From Asticcacaulis aquaticus (GTDB lineage Bacteria; Pseudomonadota; Alphaproteobacteria; Caulobacterales; Caulobacteraceae), in contig NZ_JAQQKX010000005.1 of assembly GCF_028550415.1 (NCBI RefSeq), positions 186,001 through 250,000 of the forward strand: a DNA stretch of 64,000 nt, given 5' to 3'. Each line of letters begins with the position of its first letter. The first letter of the stretch is position 1. The notes beneath the pieces are model-generated. The model did no database searches, was not told the origin of the DNA, and saw nothing but the letters and a program-made list of their open reading frames with translations. A program made the position numbers and the translations under genes. Positions 9,516-19,453 of this stretch are shown in pieces.

Positions 9516-11173
9516 GAGCCTTGCGTTCCCTTTTTGCCGCTGCGGCCCTGACCGCCGCGCCCGCGCTCGCTTTTGCCGACTCGATCAATGGCGAGGTGCA
9601 TAAGCAGCCGACCAACTATATCGCCATCGGCATGTTTCTGGCCTTCATCATCCTGACGCTCGGCATCACCAAGTGGGCCTCGAAGCGCTCGGCCTCGACC
9701 AAGGACTATTACACCGCCGGCGGGTCAATCACCGGCTTTCAGAACGGTCTGGCCATCGCTGGCGACTTCATGTCGGCGGCCTCGTTCCTCGGCATTTCGG
9801 CGCTGGTCTTCACCTCGGGCTTTGACGGCCTGATCTATTCGATCGGCTTCCTTGTCGGCTGGCCGATCATCCTGTTTCTGATGGCGGAGCGCCTGCGTAA
9901 CCTGGGCAAATATACCTTCTCGGATGTGGCGTCGTACCGCCTGAGTCAGACGCCGATCCGCTTCCTGTCGGCCCTGTCGTCGCTGACCGTGGTCGCCTTT
10001 TATCTGATCGCGCAGATGGTCGGGGCCGGTAAGCTGATCCAGCTTCTGTTCGGGCTCGATTACCTTGTTGCGGTGGTGCTGGTCGGTGTGCTGATGGTGC
10101 TCTACGTCCTGTTCGGCGGGATGCTGGCGACGACCTGGGTGCAGATTATCAAGGCGGTCCTGCTTCTGTCGGGGGCGACCTTCATGGCCGTGATGGTCAT
10201 GGTCTCGGTCGATTTCGACTTCTCGAAGCTGTTCGCCGACGCGGTCGCTGTCCACCCGAAAGGCGTGGCGATCATGAGCCCCGGCGGGCTGGTCTCCGAC
10301 CCGATCTCGGCCATTTCACTCGGTCTGGCCCTGATGTTCGGGACCGCCGGTCTGCCGCACATCCTGATGCGTTTCTTCACCGTGAGTGACGCCAAGGAGG
10401 CGCGCAAGTCGGTCTTCTACGCCACAGGGTTCATCGGCTATTTCTACATCCTGACCTTCATCATCGGCTTCGGCGCCATCCTGCTGGTCGGCACCAATCC
10501 GGCGTTCAAGGACGCGGCGGGCGAACTGCTCGGCGGGTCGAACATGGCCGCCGTGCATCTGGCCAAGGCCGTCGGCGGCGATGTCTTCCTCGGCTTCATC
10601 TCGGCGGTGGCTTTTGCGACCATCCTCGCGGTCGTCGCCGGTTTGGCGCTGGCCGGGGCCTCGTCTGTGGCGCTCGACCTCTACAGCCACGTCATCCGTC
10701 AGGGCAAGGCGACCGAAAAGCAGCAGATGGCCGTGTCGAAAGTATCGGTGGTGGTGCTGGGCATCGTCGCGATCGGGCTGGGCGTCGTGTTCGAAAAACA
10801 GAACATCGCCTTCATGGTGGGGCTGGCCTTCTCGTTAGCGGCCTCGACCAACTTCCCGATCCTGTTCCTCAGCATGTACTGGCAGAAGCTGACGACGCGC
10901 GGCGCGTTTCTCGGCGGGGCGCTGGGCCTGATCACGGCCCTGACCCTGACCGTGCTGAGCCCGACCGTGTGGGTCGATGTCTTCCACCACGCCACCGCGA
11001 TCTTCCCGTACAAGTACCCGGCCCTGTTCGCCATGATCGTGTCGTTCGTGGGCACGTGGTTCTTTTCGATCACCGACAACTCAGCCAAAGCGAAGGCCGA
11101 GCGCGAGAAGTTCTTTGCGCAGTTCGTCCGCTCGCAAACCGGGCTGGGGGCGTCGGGCGCGGTGGATCACTAA
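9512..11173 (+). CDS. actP: Cation/acetate symporter
   Basis: 553-residue member of the solute:sodium symporter family with a cleavable N-terminal signal (ending ALAFA|DS) and thirteen or so membrane segments. Family marks include [18 protein letters not shown] near 55-72, the [11 protein letters not shown] loop and [15 protein letters not shown] in the middle. It imports acetate and similar short acids with sodium; the acetyl-CoA synthetase at 36473 would use them. Translationally coupled to the DUF485 gene. A 103-bp repeat begins at its stop codon, then a terminator at 11321. Confidence 0.95.
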   Translation: MRALRSLFAAAALTAAPALAFADSINGEVHKQPTNYIAIGMFLAFIILTLGITKWASKRSASTKDYYTAGGSITGFQNGLAIAGDFMSAASFLGISALVFTSGFDGLIYSIGFLVGWPIILFLMAERLRNLGKYTFSDVASYRLSQTPIRFLSALSSLTVVAFYLIAQMVGAGKLIQLLFGLDYLVAVVLVGVLMVLYVLFGGMLATTWVQIIKAVLLLSGATFMAVMVMVSVDFDFSKLFADAVAVHPKGVAIMSPGGLVSDPISAISLGLALMFGTAGLPHILMRFFTVSDAKEARKSVFYATGFIGYFYILTFIIGFGAILLVGTNPAFKDAAGELLGGSNMAAVHLAKAVGGDVFLGFISAVAFATILAVVAGLALAGASSVALDLYSHVIRQGKATEKQQMAVSKVSVVVLGIVAIGLGVVFEKQNIAFMVGLAFSLAASTNFPILFLSMYWQKLTTRGAFLGGALGLITALTLTVLSPTVWVDVFHHATAIFPYKYPALFAMIVSFVGTWFFSITDNSAKAKAEREKFFAQFVRSQTGLGASGAVDH

Positions 11174-11274
11174 AGCGATATGCCGAAAAGTGTGAGCGGT
11201 TTTCGGCTACAATATCGCGATAAAACAAATAATTAGAGCGGAATGACGATTCTACCTAAAGTCGTTCCGCTCTA
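11172..11274. repeat. 103-bp double-hairpin mosaic repeat, copy 1
   Basis: Two hairpins joined by ACAAAACAAA-like sequence. The first has GCGATAT (11175-11181) pairing with ATATCGC (11212-11218) around GCCGAAAA/TTTTCGGC; the second pairs TAGAGCGGAATGAC (11234-11247) with GTCGTTCCGCTCTA (11261-11274) with one G-T pair. The copy starts inside the actP stop codon. Closely similar to 14067-14170 and, more distantly, 51672-51775. Confidence 0.85.
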
Positions 11275-11320
11275 GCAGCGCAATCTAATTTATGTGTGTG
11301 TAAGATCCTGAGTACGTATG

Positions 11321-11350
11321 GGCCGTTCCGCAAGGGACGGCCTCTTTTTT
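11321..11350 (+). terminator. Rho-independent terminator after actP
   Basis: GGCCGTTCC (11321-11329) pairs with GGGACGGCC (11334-11342), with one G-T pair and a 4-nt loop, followed by TCTTTTTT. It ends the plus-strand DUF485-actP unit before the converging gene that ends at 11349. Confidence 0.85.
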
Positions 11351-11975
11351 ACGCGGACAGGGCCTTCTGACGCTGGCGGGCGTCGGCAATCGCCTGTGTC
11401 ATGTCGTCCGGCGACAAAGCGCCGCGATAGACGGCATTGCCGATGATAAAGGACGGTGTGCCGCTGAAACCGAACCCTTCGGCCTGACGGGCATTGCGCG
11501 CCAGAAGGGCGTCGATGCGGGCCTGATCGGCGCGATAGGCCTTGAGCAGGTCGGCAGGGGTGAGCCCCGTCTGCATCAGGGCACCGAAGATGTCGCCCTT
11601 GTTAAGATTGCCGCCGGGAATACGCATCAGGGCGCTGCTCACCTGTTCGTAGACCCCTAGAGTCTGCGCGCCGAGCGCCACCTGAGCCGCATAGGTCGAG
11701 ACCTCGCCGAAGATGATCCAGTCGCGCAGCATCCAGCGGATATTCCCGTCGGCCCTGACGATATCCATCAGGCTGAAATGGGCGTGCTTGCACACGCTGC
11801 ACTGATAGTCGAAATATTCGACGATGGTCAGGTCGCCGTTTGCATTGCCGATGAACGGGGCGTCCGGATCGACGGTCACCTCGGCCAGGGTGGGAAAATC
11901 CGTCTGGGCCGCGGCGCTGAACGGAACAGCGGCGGTGGCGGCGCCGAGCGCCAGCATGTGTCTGCGCGTGATCAT
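11349..11975 (-). CDS. DsbA-family thioredoxin-fold protein, probably Tat-exported
   Basis: 208 residues from the ATG at 11975. The N terminus MITRRHMLALGAATAAVPFS has twin arginines before a hydrophobic stretch and an AAA|Q cleavage site, suggesting Tat export. The thioredoxin core follows with IVEYFDYQCSVCKHAH (redox pair Cys59-Cys62) and the cis-proline loop GFSGTPSFIIG. Proteins of this DsbA/DsbG-like group act as oxidants or as thiol carriers in the periplasm. It lies 40 nt downstream of a free-standing DsbD N-terminal domain on the same strand, which suggests that they exchange electrons. An upstream ATG at 12038 would overlap that gene and add an unlikely tail. Confidence 0.88.
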   Translation of the reverse strand: MITRRHMLALGAATAAVPFSAAAQTDFPTLAEVTVDPDAPFIGNANGDLTIVEYFDYQCSVCKHAHFSLMDIVRADGNIRWMLRDWIIFGEVSTYAAQVALGAQTLGVYEQVSSALMRIPGGNLNKGDIFGALMQTGLTPADLLKAYRADQARIDALLARNARQAEGFGFSGTPSFIIGNAVYRGALSPDDMTQAIADARQRQKALSA

Positions 11976-12015
11976 GGTTTCGGTGTGCAGATTCTGGATC
12001 GCCGGTGCAAGCTTT

Positions 12016-12399
12016 TTATCTGGCCGGAATAACCACACGGATCGGGATGTAGCACAGCCCGTCTTCCTGACAGCCGCGATAGCTGAGGGTTATCGCGCCC
12101 TTATGGCGGATATCGGCGCGGGCGGTGCCGTAATAGACCTCGACCGGACCGAAGGTGGGATCGGCCTTCAGGGTGGCGTTCGGTGTGCGGACGTTCAGCG
12201 TGCGTCCCTGCGCATCGGCGGCGGTAATATGTTCCCGATAGAGATAATACCCCTTGGGCATGACCCAGCGCAGGCGCACCTCATCGCCTTTACGCGCATA
12301 GCTCATGGCGAAGGCCTGCGCCGGGGGCAGGGGCGCTTCGCGAGCGGCTACGGGGGCGGCAAGGAGGAATAGGACAAAGAAAAAGGGCATGACGCGCAT
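12016..12399 (-). CDS. Free-standing DsbD N-terminal (alpha) domain, secreted
   Basis: 127 residues: signal peptide to about 19 (VAA|RE), then an immunoglobulin-like domain whose second half FGPVEVYY...GAITLSYRGCQEDGLCYIPI matches the N-terminal domain of DsbD. The redox cysteines are Cys110 and Cys116, with the same spacing as in E. coli DsbD (103/109). The membrane and thioredoxin domains of DsbD are absent and not encoded beside it. Such a module could take electrons from another membrane carrier and pass them to the DsbA-like protein just downstream. Located 32 nt after the Sel1-repeat gene, so the three may be one unit. Confidence 0.82.
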   Translation of the reverse strand: MRVMPFFFVLFLLAAPVAAREAPLPPAQAFAMSYARKGDEVRLRWVMPKGYYLYREHITAADAQGRTLNVRTPNATLKADPTFGPVEVYYGTARADIRHKGAITLSYRGCQEDGLCYIPIRVVIPAR

Positions 12400-12431
12400 G
12401 CCCTTTCCTTAGCAGTCGGTCGTCTGAAAAC

Positions 12432-13979
12432 CTAGCCCTTGGGCTCGGGCGCCAGCAGCTTGCTCAGTTCCGCCTTGTCGGCCTCCGTCATCTGGGCCTG
12501 GACGGCCTTGAGGGCGGCGGTGGCGTTTTCATGCCCACCCTTACGCGCCATGGCGAACCACAGATAGGCGTTGACCAGATTTTTCGGCCCGCCTTCGCCC
12601 TTCATGTACATGACGGCCAGATTGAACTGCGCGTCGGTCTGACCGTTCTTGGCGGCGACCTCGAACCACTGACGGGCGGCGGTGTCGTCCTTGGGCAGGA
12701 GGCTGCCGCCCTGATAGAAGTAGGTGCCGACCGCGTTCTGGGCATCGGCATTACCGCGAATGGCGGCTTCCTTGTAGAAGCCCAGCGCCTTTTGCTGATC
12801 CGCCGGTACGCCTTCACCCGCGTCGTAGGCCACGCCCAGCGCGTAGAGTCCGCCCGGGTGGTTCGCCTTGGCAGATTCGTTGTACCAGGCCAGCGCCATC
12901 TTGCGGTCGGCCTTTATATCGCCTTCGCCGGTATAAAGGATTTCGGCGAGGGCGTATTGCGCTGGCGCATAGCCGTATTTGGCGGCGTCCTGATAGTTCT
13001 TGACGGCCTTCTTGACGTCCTTGGTCGTGCCGACGCCGTTATAGTACATGTCACCGACCGTCTTGGTCGCCGGAATATAGCCGATATAGCTGGCGCGTTC
13101 GAACCACTTCAGCGCCTCTTTCTGATCCTTGGGCACGCCATAGCCGGTCAGGTAAATCTTGGCGAGCGTCAGATTGGCCTCGGCCAGGGTATTGGCGGCC
13201 TCGGGGTTCTTGGGGTCGAACTTGTGGATTTCCTTGTTGATGTCGAAGGGACGTTCGGCAACGCGACGGAACCAGTAGACCGCCTGCTTCGAGTCCTTTT
13301 GCGTGCCCATGCCGTACAGGTACATCTTGCCGATCATCAGCGCGGCGTCTTCGTAGCCGATCTTGTCGTAGCTCTTCTTGAACATCGCCAGAGCCTCGGG
13401 ATACTTCTTCTGATCGAAGAGGGCGAAGGCTTCGGTGATTGTTGTATCGTTGCGCGCAATACGTGCACGGGCGGCGGCGAAGGCGCGGTCGGTCGTGGTG
13501 CATCCGCCTGTCGACGGTTCGCCGCTTTCGCTATCGGCCGCCGCCTGGTTCTGGTCGAAGAAGCTGGTACCGCCATCGCGCGAGGCGTCGCCGTTCGGGC
13601 TGTTTTCGTCGAACGAATTCGGGTCGCTGGCGTCGTTGCTGCCGGTAAAGTCGCGGATATAGTCGGCCATGTAGTCGGCGCTGCCGTCGCTGCCGAAAAA
13701 GCCGCACGACGAGGCCGAGCGCGTATCGATACGCATGTTCTGCTGCGGGACGCTGCTCTTCTTTTTGAGGAAGACGGTCACATCGGTGATGTCTTCGGCG
13801 CCCGAAGCGGATTTTTCCTCGGTCTTGGCGGCGGGGGCCGGTGTTTGCTCGGTGGTCTTGGCGGCCGGTGCGGGCGTCTTGTTCTGGGTTTGGGTCTGCG
13901 TGGTGGTCTGGGCCGTGGCCGACACGGCGACCGACAGGATAAGCGTGCTCAGTGCGACGGCATTCAGCGATTTGATCAT
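12432..13979 (-). CDS. Secreted Sel1-like repeat protein
   Basis: 515 residues with a signal peptide (cleavage near 23, ATA|QT), a Thr/Gln/Pro/Ala linker holding two copies of a TPAPAAKTxE unit, an acidic Asp/Ser/Asn-rich stretch, and from about 180 onward a solenoid of Sel1-like repeats, for example EALKWFERASYIGYIPATKT and KMALAWYNESAKANHPGGLY. Sel1 repeat proteins serve as adaptors in envelope processes, signalling and polysaccharide export; no partner can be named. It is the first gene of the possible unit with the two redox proteins. Followed upstream by a long non-coding stretch. Confidence 0.88.
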   Translation of the reverse strand: MIKSLNAVALSTLILSVAVSATAQTTTQTQTQNKTPAPAAKTTEQTPAPAAKTEEKSASGAEDITDVTVFLKKKSSVPQQNMRIDTRSASSCGFFGSDGSADYMADYIRDFTGSNDASDPNSFDENSPNGDASRDGGTSFFDQNQAAADSESGEPSTGGCTTTDRAFAAARARIARNDTTITEAFALFDQKKYPEALAMFKKSYDKIGYEDAALMIGKMYLYGMGTQKDSKQAVYWFRRVAERPFDINKEIHKFDPKNPEAANTLAEANLTLAKIYLTGYGVPKDQKEALKWFERASYIGYIPATKTVGDMYYNGVGTTKDVKKAVKNYQDAAKYGYAPAQYALAEILYTGEGDIKADRKMALAWYNESAKANHPGGLYALGVAYDAGEGVPADQQKALGFYKEAAIRGNADAQNAVGTYFYQGGSLLPKDDTAARQWFEVAAKNGQTDAQFNLAVMYMKGEGGPKNLVNAYLWFAMARKGGHENATAALKAVQAQMTEADKAELSKLLAPEPKG

Positions 13980-14066
13980 GGGATCCCCCTGGTTATCTAT
14001 TGGTATTTATACGGGTACGCGAACGATTCCCTGCGGTTTGTCTGATAAATATCCGCGGTGAAATAT

Positions 14067-14170
14067 TAGAGCGATATGCCGAAAAGTGTACGCGGTTTTC
14101 GGCGGCAATATCGCGACAAAACAAAAACTTGGAGAGGAATGACGTCTCTATCTAAAGTCATTCCGCTCTA
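14067..14170. repeat. 103-bp double-hairpin mosaic repeat, copy 2
   Basis: Starts TAGAGCGATATGCCGAAAAG and ends CATTCCGCTCTA. It is nearly the same as the copy at 11172 along its whole length, including the GCCGAAAA/TTTTCGGC inner stem and the ACAAAACAAA joint. Confidence 0.85.
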
Positions 14171-14851
14171 GTGAGGTTCGGGCGAGGGGCCGATATGCCC
14201 CCCTGACGCGTTTCACGGGCGTGGCGGCCTAAAAAGCGCGCACCGGAGACGGCGGCGCGAAATGGCGTGTTCATTTTTCCCCCTCATGCCCTGAATGGTT
14301 CAGGTGCGTTGACCCTCAAAGCCACTTGAACGCGTTATACCGCGTGCTACCCGTGCACCGTCAATAGCGACCATGGTCGCGGGTTGAATAAAGTTTGGTG
14401 TGTGGGGGAGAAGTGGTGCTTAGGTGACTCGAATTGTCAAAATAAGCCTTTGAATGCAATTCGCTAAATGAAACACACTAAATGGTGAAACCCCCAATAG
14501 GCCCGCAGCTCTAATGTGTTGTTCGGGTTGCGGTCCTCAAAAATACTCTGAGACCGTAAACCTCCGATGAAGCCATTCTACCAATAATCCTTCGGTGATG
14601 TGAATACGTTTAATCGGACGGCCGCACGTAGCTCATTCCGGACATAGGTATTACTTTTGGGAGGCAATAGCGGACATCGCTGTACCATTCAACAGATATT
14701 CAGCAAGACTGAATACATCAAATATATTTAGGTTTGGTGTCCTTCAAATATTACCTCGAAGGCCGGAGGGCGCACTAAAAATGAGATCAAATTGTTAATC
14801 CGACATTAGCTATTTACCCCTACTATTATTAGGTGTTTTGTGGAGATCATT
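14171..14851. other. Long stretch without a recognisable gene
   Basis: No frame with plausible codon use on either strand. Base composition becomes clearly AT-richer from about 14380. Contains a piece of tRNA 3' end at 14412-14433. The promoter of the small gene at 14852 should be near its right end (TTAATCC...TATTATT region around 14795-14830), but no clear boxes can be set. Confidence 0.5.
14412..14433 (-). other. Degenerate copy of the 3' end of tRNA-Thr(CGT), possible left attachment site
   Basis: The 22 bases match 28390-28414, the T loop, acceptor strand and CCA of tRNA-Thr plus the two bases beyond, except for loss of three bases (CGC). The orientation is the same as the intact tRNA. 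There is no tRNA gene around it. This is what remains at the far end when an element integrates at a tRNA 3' end. Confidence 0.6.
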
Positions 14852-15124
14852 ATGGCTGGGGCAAAAATTGTTGCGATGCCGGTTCACGACATGACCGCGA
14901 CGGCATTACGGCTATCTCAGGTCGCCGATATTGAAAGCGTGAGAGCGCAGACTAAAAACTTAATACGCACTCACACGGAAACAATAAGGCAGGCCCGGGA
15001 GATAGCTATAAATGCCGTAGCTATACTACCTCCGGATAAGCAGGGTTCACTATTAGAGAATCTTGAAGAGCGGCTTTTACGTCTGGAGCGGCTTATCGGG
15101 CGCATGACGGATCGTCTGCCCTGA
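14852..15124 (+). CDS. Small helical protein of unknown function
   Basis: 90 residues from the ATG at 14852, which has GGAG with six bases spacing. The sequence is almost wholly helical and charged, with heptad-like spacing in ARTHTETIRQAREIAINA-type and LEERLLRLERLIGRM segments, so it may form a coiled coil. No signal peptide or membrane segment. Codon use includes AGA, ATA and TTA, unlike the flanking chromosome, in keeping with the AT-rich surroundings. It precedes the first chemoreceptor gene by 217 nt. I do not recognise a family. Confidence 0.6.
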   Translation: MAGAKIVAMPVHDMTATALRLSQVADIESVRAQTKNLIRTHTETIRQAREIAINAVAILPPDKQGSLLENLEERLLRLERLIGRMTDRLP

Positions 15125-15341
15125 GGCAGAGCGCTCATTGTGTCAGCATCAGATAGTATTGATGTTGGTTGAGCCGCAAAATTTTACTACCGCGCCGAAC
15201 GCTCGAAAATATTAGAGGGCTGTTAATTCTTTTGGCCCAAATTTGGATTTCAGCGTTTTGCGCTTGTCGCGTGTGACGGTCAGGGCAAGTAAGAGAGAGA
15301 TTTTGCCCCTGTCCAATTGTGTGGTTCTGGGGAAGGCTCCT

Positions 15342-17552
15342 ATGCGTTTCAATCTAAAGATACAGCATAAGCTCTTGGGTATGATTGCTGTATTCCTCAT
15401 TCCCATTTGCTTAATGAGCTTCCTGTTTGTGCAGCAAAGCCTCAAGGAAATAAACTTCGGCACCCGTGAAATCAAAGGCGTTCTGGCGCAGACGGAAGTC
15501 TGGCCCATCTTTAGCGATCTGTCGCGTAAAGCCGCTGGGGCAATTGATGCAGAGGTTACGGCATTTGATTTCGGAGAGGTTTTTGCCGATCTGGCGCCAG
15601 ACGCCGCCAAGGATCTTAAAAACGCAGCGCAGCAGGCAACGGATATCACGCGGGACCGTGCGCAGGCCCTGATCGGTGCCGTGGCCGATGGTTCGAACCT
15701 GACGCTCGATCCCGATCTCGACACCTACTATCTGATGGATGCCACGTCGTTCAAAGCGCCGCAGGCGCATCGCGAAATCAGCGCGGTCTTGTCGGGTCTG
15801 CTCTCTCAAAATACATCGACGGCATCATCTTCGGCGCGAGACATGGTGCTGGGTCTGGGGCAGTTTCATACCGCCTGGGCCGGTGAGGTGGACTCGTTGC
15901 AGAAGGCCATTGCTCAGAGCCCTTCGCTGGCGCAACTGGAGTCGAAAATCGACGCTTTTTCCAAGTCGGCAAAAGGGCTTGAGGTGCAAGCCATGGCCGC
16001 TGTCGATCAGATCGCTCAGCCCGAAGGGCGCGTAAGCGTTGATCGCGAAGCCCTTATGACGGCGTATAAGCAATATCAGGCCGATGCAGATCAGTTGTGG
16101 GGTCAGTCGGCGGACTTGCTTAAGGGCAGGTTAGAGCTCCGGGTAAGCGGTTTTCAGACCCGTCTTTACACGCTGCTGGGCATTTCGACTGCGACGGCCC
16201 TGCTGGCGATTTTCATGGCGCTTGGTTTGTCGCGTTCCGTAATCGGGGCTATTCGCGCCCTGCGCCGTAATCTTCATGCGCTCGCGGATCAGGATATCAA
16301 TGCCGAGGTGCCTGAGGCGCGCCGCACCGACGAGATCGGCGAAATCGGTCAGGCGATTGTTTATTTCCGTGAGCGGGTCATCGAGCGTATTGCCGATGCC
16401 ACCAACGATGTGAAGCGTAATACTTTGATCGTTAAAGAAAAAGAGCGCATCAATACGCTGAGTATGCGTATTCGTAAGTCGCTGACCGATGTCATCGAAG
16501 CCGTGCAAACCCTGTCGTCATCCATCAAGGACACGACCGGCGATGTGACGCAGACGGCGCGGGCGACGCGTGAAGAGCTTTTGAGCGCCATTGAAAAGCT
16601 GACGGTTTCGGCAGCGGACGTCGACAAGGTTTCCGAGGCGATGATTGTCGTTACCCAGGCCTTTTCAGAGATCGCCACGACGACGCAGCAAAGTGCAGGC
16701 CTCACCGGGGACGTTACGGCTGAAATCCAGAAATCGCGTGAAGTCGCCGATACGCTGGTTCAGGCCGTGTCTAAGATCGGTGAGGTCTCAAAGCTGATTC
16801 AGGACATCGCTACCCAGACCAATCTTCTGGCGCTCAACGCGACCATTGAGGCGGCGCGGGCCGGAGACGCCGGCAAGGGGTTTGCCGTCGTGGCGGGTGA
16901 AGTCAAGTCGCTGGCCACCCAGACCGGGCGCGCCACCAGTGAAATCGAGACACAGATTGCGGATGTTCAACGGGCCGCCGCCAGCATGTCGCACTCGATC
17001 GGGCATATCAACGGTCTTATCTCGACCGTTGCTGAGGCTTCAGCCCGTGTGGCGCAGGCCATCAATGTCCAGAGCCAGCAAACCGATCTTATCCGTGTCA
17101 GTCTGGAGCGGGCGGCAATGGGCAGCCGTCAGGCGGTCGAGATTATGAACCTGTTGCCGGAGGCGACACGGCGGACCGAGGCCAGCGCGGGTAATATGCA
17201 CCACATCTCCGATGACATGGTGCGGACGTCTCAGGACATGCAGGGCGAACTCAGCGAGTTGCTTGAAGAGATGGTCGATAAGCGCATCGCGGCGCGGTAC
17301 GCGACGGTCGAACACATCGAGGTCGGTTTCAACGCGCAGCAATTTTCCCATATTCGCCTGTACGACATTTCAGAGTCGGGCGCGCGTATCGGTCGTGTTG
17401 ATGGCGTCGTGGTCGGGGACGTGCTGTCGTTAACCCTTCTTGGAACGGACATGGTCCGCGGCAAGGTCGTGTGGGCCGGTGATGAGACGCTTGGCGTTGA
17501 AATTATAGAAATAAGGCTGGGCCAGCATCAGCTCATGGCGCTGGCGGCATAA
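15342..17552 (+). CDS. Methyl-accepting chemotaxis protein with C-terminal PilZ domain
   Basis: 736 residues from the ATG at 15342 (GGGGAAGG upstream; an earlier in-frame start lacks support). Two membrane segments (about 10-30 and 278-300) flank an external helical sensor domain; a HAMP domain follows near 300-355. The signalling hairpin tip [20 protein letters not shown] is near 489. The last 92 residues form a PilZ domain: RIAAR gives the RxxxR motif and DISESGAR the DxSxxG motif that bind cyclic di-GMP. So receptor output could be tuned by c-di-GMP. First of three receptors in a row; the c-di-GMP enzyme at 23250 is in the same segment. Confidence 0.92.
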   Translation: MRFNLKIQHKLLGMIAVFLIPICLMSFLFVQQSLKEINFGTREIKGVLAQTEVWPIFSDLSRKAAGAIDAEVTAFDFGEVFADLAPDAAKDLKNAAQQATDITRDRAQALIGAVADGSNLTLDPDLDTYYLMDATSFKAPQAHREISAVLSGLLSQNTSTASSSARDMVLGLGQFHTAWAGEVDSLQKAIAQSPSLAQLESKIDAFSKSAKGLEVQAMAAVDQIAQPEGRVSVDREALMTAYKQYQADADQLWGQSADLLKGRLELRVSGFQTRLYTLLGISTATALLAIFMALGLSRSVIGAIRALRRNLHALADQDINAEVPEARRTDEIGEIGQAIVYFRERVIERIADATNDVKRNTLIVKEKERINTLSMRIRKSLTDVIEAVQTLSSSIKDTTGDVTQTARATREELLSAIEKLTVSAADVDKVSEAMIVVTQAFSEIATTTQQSAGLTGDVTAEIQKSREVADTLVQAVSKIGEVSKLIQDIATQTNLLALNATIEAARAGDAGKGFAVVAGEVKSLATQTGRATSEIETQIADVQRAAASMSHSIGHINGLISTVAEASARVAQAINVQSQQTDLIRVSLERAAMGSRQAVEIMNLLPEATRRTEASAGNMHHISDDMVRTSQDMQGELSELLEEMVDKRIAARYATVEHIEVGFNAQQFSHIRLYDISESGARIGRVDGVVVGDVLSLTLLGTDMVRGKVVWAGDETLGVEIIEIRLGQHQLMALAA

Positions 17553-17591
17553 ATAAACAGGCAGGAAACGCACTTTAGTAAGGGTAGGGTC

Positions 17592-19280
17592 ATGAAACTT
17601 GCGGACATCAAGATCGGTTTTAAGATTTTAGGCGTCATCGCCGCCTTCGGTTGTTCAAGTATCGCCATGACATTGTGGCAAAACGGCCAGTTGAGTGCCG
17701 CTCAGACTAAATACGAACATATCATCGCCTCTCTGGATGCGGCCCTGATGTCGGGCGCCCGGATGAGCCAGAACGTTTACGCGCTTGAAGCCGCAAATAA
17801 TGGCCTTGCGTTCCAAAACTGCCCCAGCGCCGCCTGTGATATCTTCGATGCTCAGGCGCGGCAGTCGGTGAAGCTGTTCAATGAACGCTATCAGGCGGTG
17901 GTTAAGCTGGCGCCGCAGTATGAAGCGGACTTTGCCCCCTTAAAGGCACGTTTCGACACTCTGGCCGCTGAGGCGATCGATGTTCTGATCCCGCTGGCCG
18001 CCAACAATGACCAGCTTCAGTTGCGTGACAAGCTGTCGCGTCAGACCGCCGACGTTCAGGCCCTGACCGACGATTTGCGTAGCGTGATCGAGCGGAAGAC
18101 GTCTGAAAATGAGGCGGTGATTGCCGCCCTGCATAAGAGCACCGAGACCAATGCCCGTAACGGCCTGATTCTCTCGATACTGATCGTCATGGGCATTACG
18201 GCGCTCGCGTCGTTCATCGCCTTCGCCGATATCGTCAAGATGATCACCCGCCTGACGCAGCAGATGGCCAGCGTCGCCGGTGGGCAGCTTGAAGCCGTCG
18301 TTGACGGGCAATCGCGCCGCGATGAAATCGGGGCCATGGCGCGGACGCTTGCCGTATTCCAGCAGGGCCTGCGTGAGGCCGAAACCCTGCGTCAGGAGAC
18401 GGAAGTCCTTAAGGTTAAGGCTGAGGCCGATCGTCGGGAAGCGATGCTCGATCTGGCTGGGGATTTCGAGAAGTCGGTCGGCGTCATCGTCACGACGGTG
18501 TCTTCGGCGGCCACGGAAATGCAAGCTGCGTCGGCACAGTTGACGGCCTCGGCGCAGGAAACCTCGGCGCAATCGGTTGCTGTGTCTGCGGCCGCGGAAG
18601 AGGCCGGGACGAATGTGACCTCTGTCGCCTCGGCTGCCGAAGAGTTGGGGGCATCGGTCGGTGAAATTGGCCGTCAGGTGGCAACTTCAAGCCAGATATC
18701 GACCGCCGCCGTCAAACAGGCCGATATGGCTGCGGTCGTGGTTGCAGAACTGAATGAGGTCGCCGCCTCTATTGGCGGGGTAGTTGACCTGATCGCCGGT
18801 CTGGCCGGGCAGACCAACCTTCTGGCGCTCAACGCCACCATCGAGTCGGCGCGGGCCGGCGAGGCCGGTAAGGGCTTTGCGGTCGTCGCCGCCGAGGTCA
18901 AGGCCCTGGCCGGGCAAACCGCGAAGGCGACGACCGATATTTCGACCAAGATCGCCCAGATACAGAATGCTACCGGACGCGCCGCCGATGCCTTCAAAAG
19001 CATCACCCAAACCATTCAGGACATTAATGCGACCAATGCGATGATCGCCTCCGCCGTTGAACAGCAATCGGCGGCTACGCACGAAATCATCCAGGCCGTC
19101 AATCAGGCCTCAGTGGGTACGCAGGAGGTGACGGTTAATATTACCGGCGTCGCTCAGGCGTCCGAACAGACGGGCGAAGCGGCGTCGCTGGTCTTTTCGT
19201 CGTCGAGTCAACTGGCGGAACAGGCGGCCCGCCTGCACGTCGAGATGGATCGCTTTCTGGCCACCGTGCGTGCAGCTTAA
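17592..19280 (+). CDS. Methyl-accepting chemotaxis protein
   Basis: 562 residues: a membrane segment at about 10-28, an external domain of roughly 160 residues with a four-helix look, a second segment near 195-215 ([20 protein letters not shown]), HAMP, and the cytoplasmic signalling region with the tip [20 protein letters not shown] near 402. The external domain holds a Cys pair, [10 protein letters not shown], which may form a disulfide. No C-terminal pentapeptide for CheR docking is seen. 39 nt after the PilZ receptor gene, likely the same transcript; no che genes are within the window. Confidence 0.93.
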   Translation: MKLADIKIGFKILGVIAAFGCSSIAMTLWQNGQLSAAQTKYEHIIASLDAALMSGARMSQNVYALEAANNGLAFQNCPSAACDIFDAQARQSVKLFNERYQAVVKLAPQYEADFAPLKARFDTLAAEAIDVLIPLAANNDQLQLRDKLSRQTADVQALTDDLRSVIERKTSENEAVIAALHKSTETNARNGLILSILIVMGITALASFIAFADIVKMITRLTQQMASVAGGQLEAVVDGQSRRDEIGAMARTLAVFQQGLREAETLRQETEVLKVKAEADRREAMLDLAGDFEKSVGVIVTTVSSAATEMQAASAQLTASAQETSAQSVAVSAAAEEAGTNVTSVASAAEELGASVGEIGRQVATSSQISTAAVKQADMAAVVVAELNEVAASIGGVVDLIAGLAGQTNLLALNATIESARAGEAGKGFAVVAAEVKALAGQTAKATTDISTKIAQIQNATGRAADAFKSITQTIQDINATNAMIASAVEQQSAATHEIIQAVNQASVGTQEVTVNITGVAQASEQTGEAASLVFSSSSQLAEQAARLHVEMDRFLATVRAA

Positions 19281-19295
19281 TTTCGGATGTGACGA

Positions 19296-19325
19296 CACGC
19301 ACAACCTGACGGCGGGTTGTGCGTG
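19296..19325 (+). terminator. Strong hairpin after the second chemoreceptor gene
   Basis: CACGCACAACC (19296-19306) pairs perfectly with GGTTGTGCGTG (19315-19325) across an 8-nt loop. There is no T run after it on either strand, so it may stabilise the message or end it weakly. It begins 15 bases after the stop codon. Confidence 0.45.
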
Positions 19326-19453
19326 AACGGGCCATCGGAAATTGTGCGGCGCAATAAAAAATCTTCGTTTTCCAAAATTGTGGCGTATTTATTAAGTGGG
19401 CATTAATTTTTACAAGCCACGTTACGTCTCAGAATGGGGCAAGGCGAAAAATA

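Noticed and set aside
11172-14170. The two similar 103-bp repeats as ends of a composite transposon around the redox genes
   Set aside because: No transposase, no target-site duplication visible, and a third copy elsewhere marks a dispersed element family instead.
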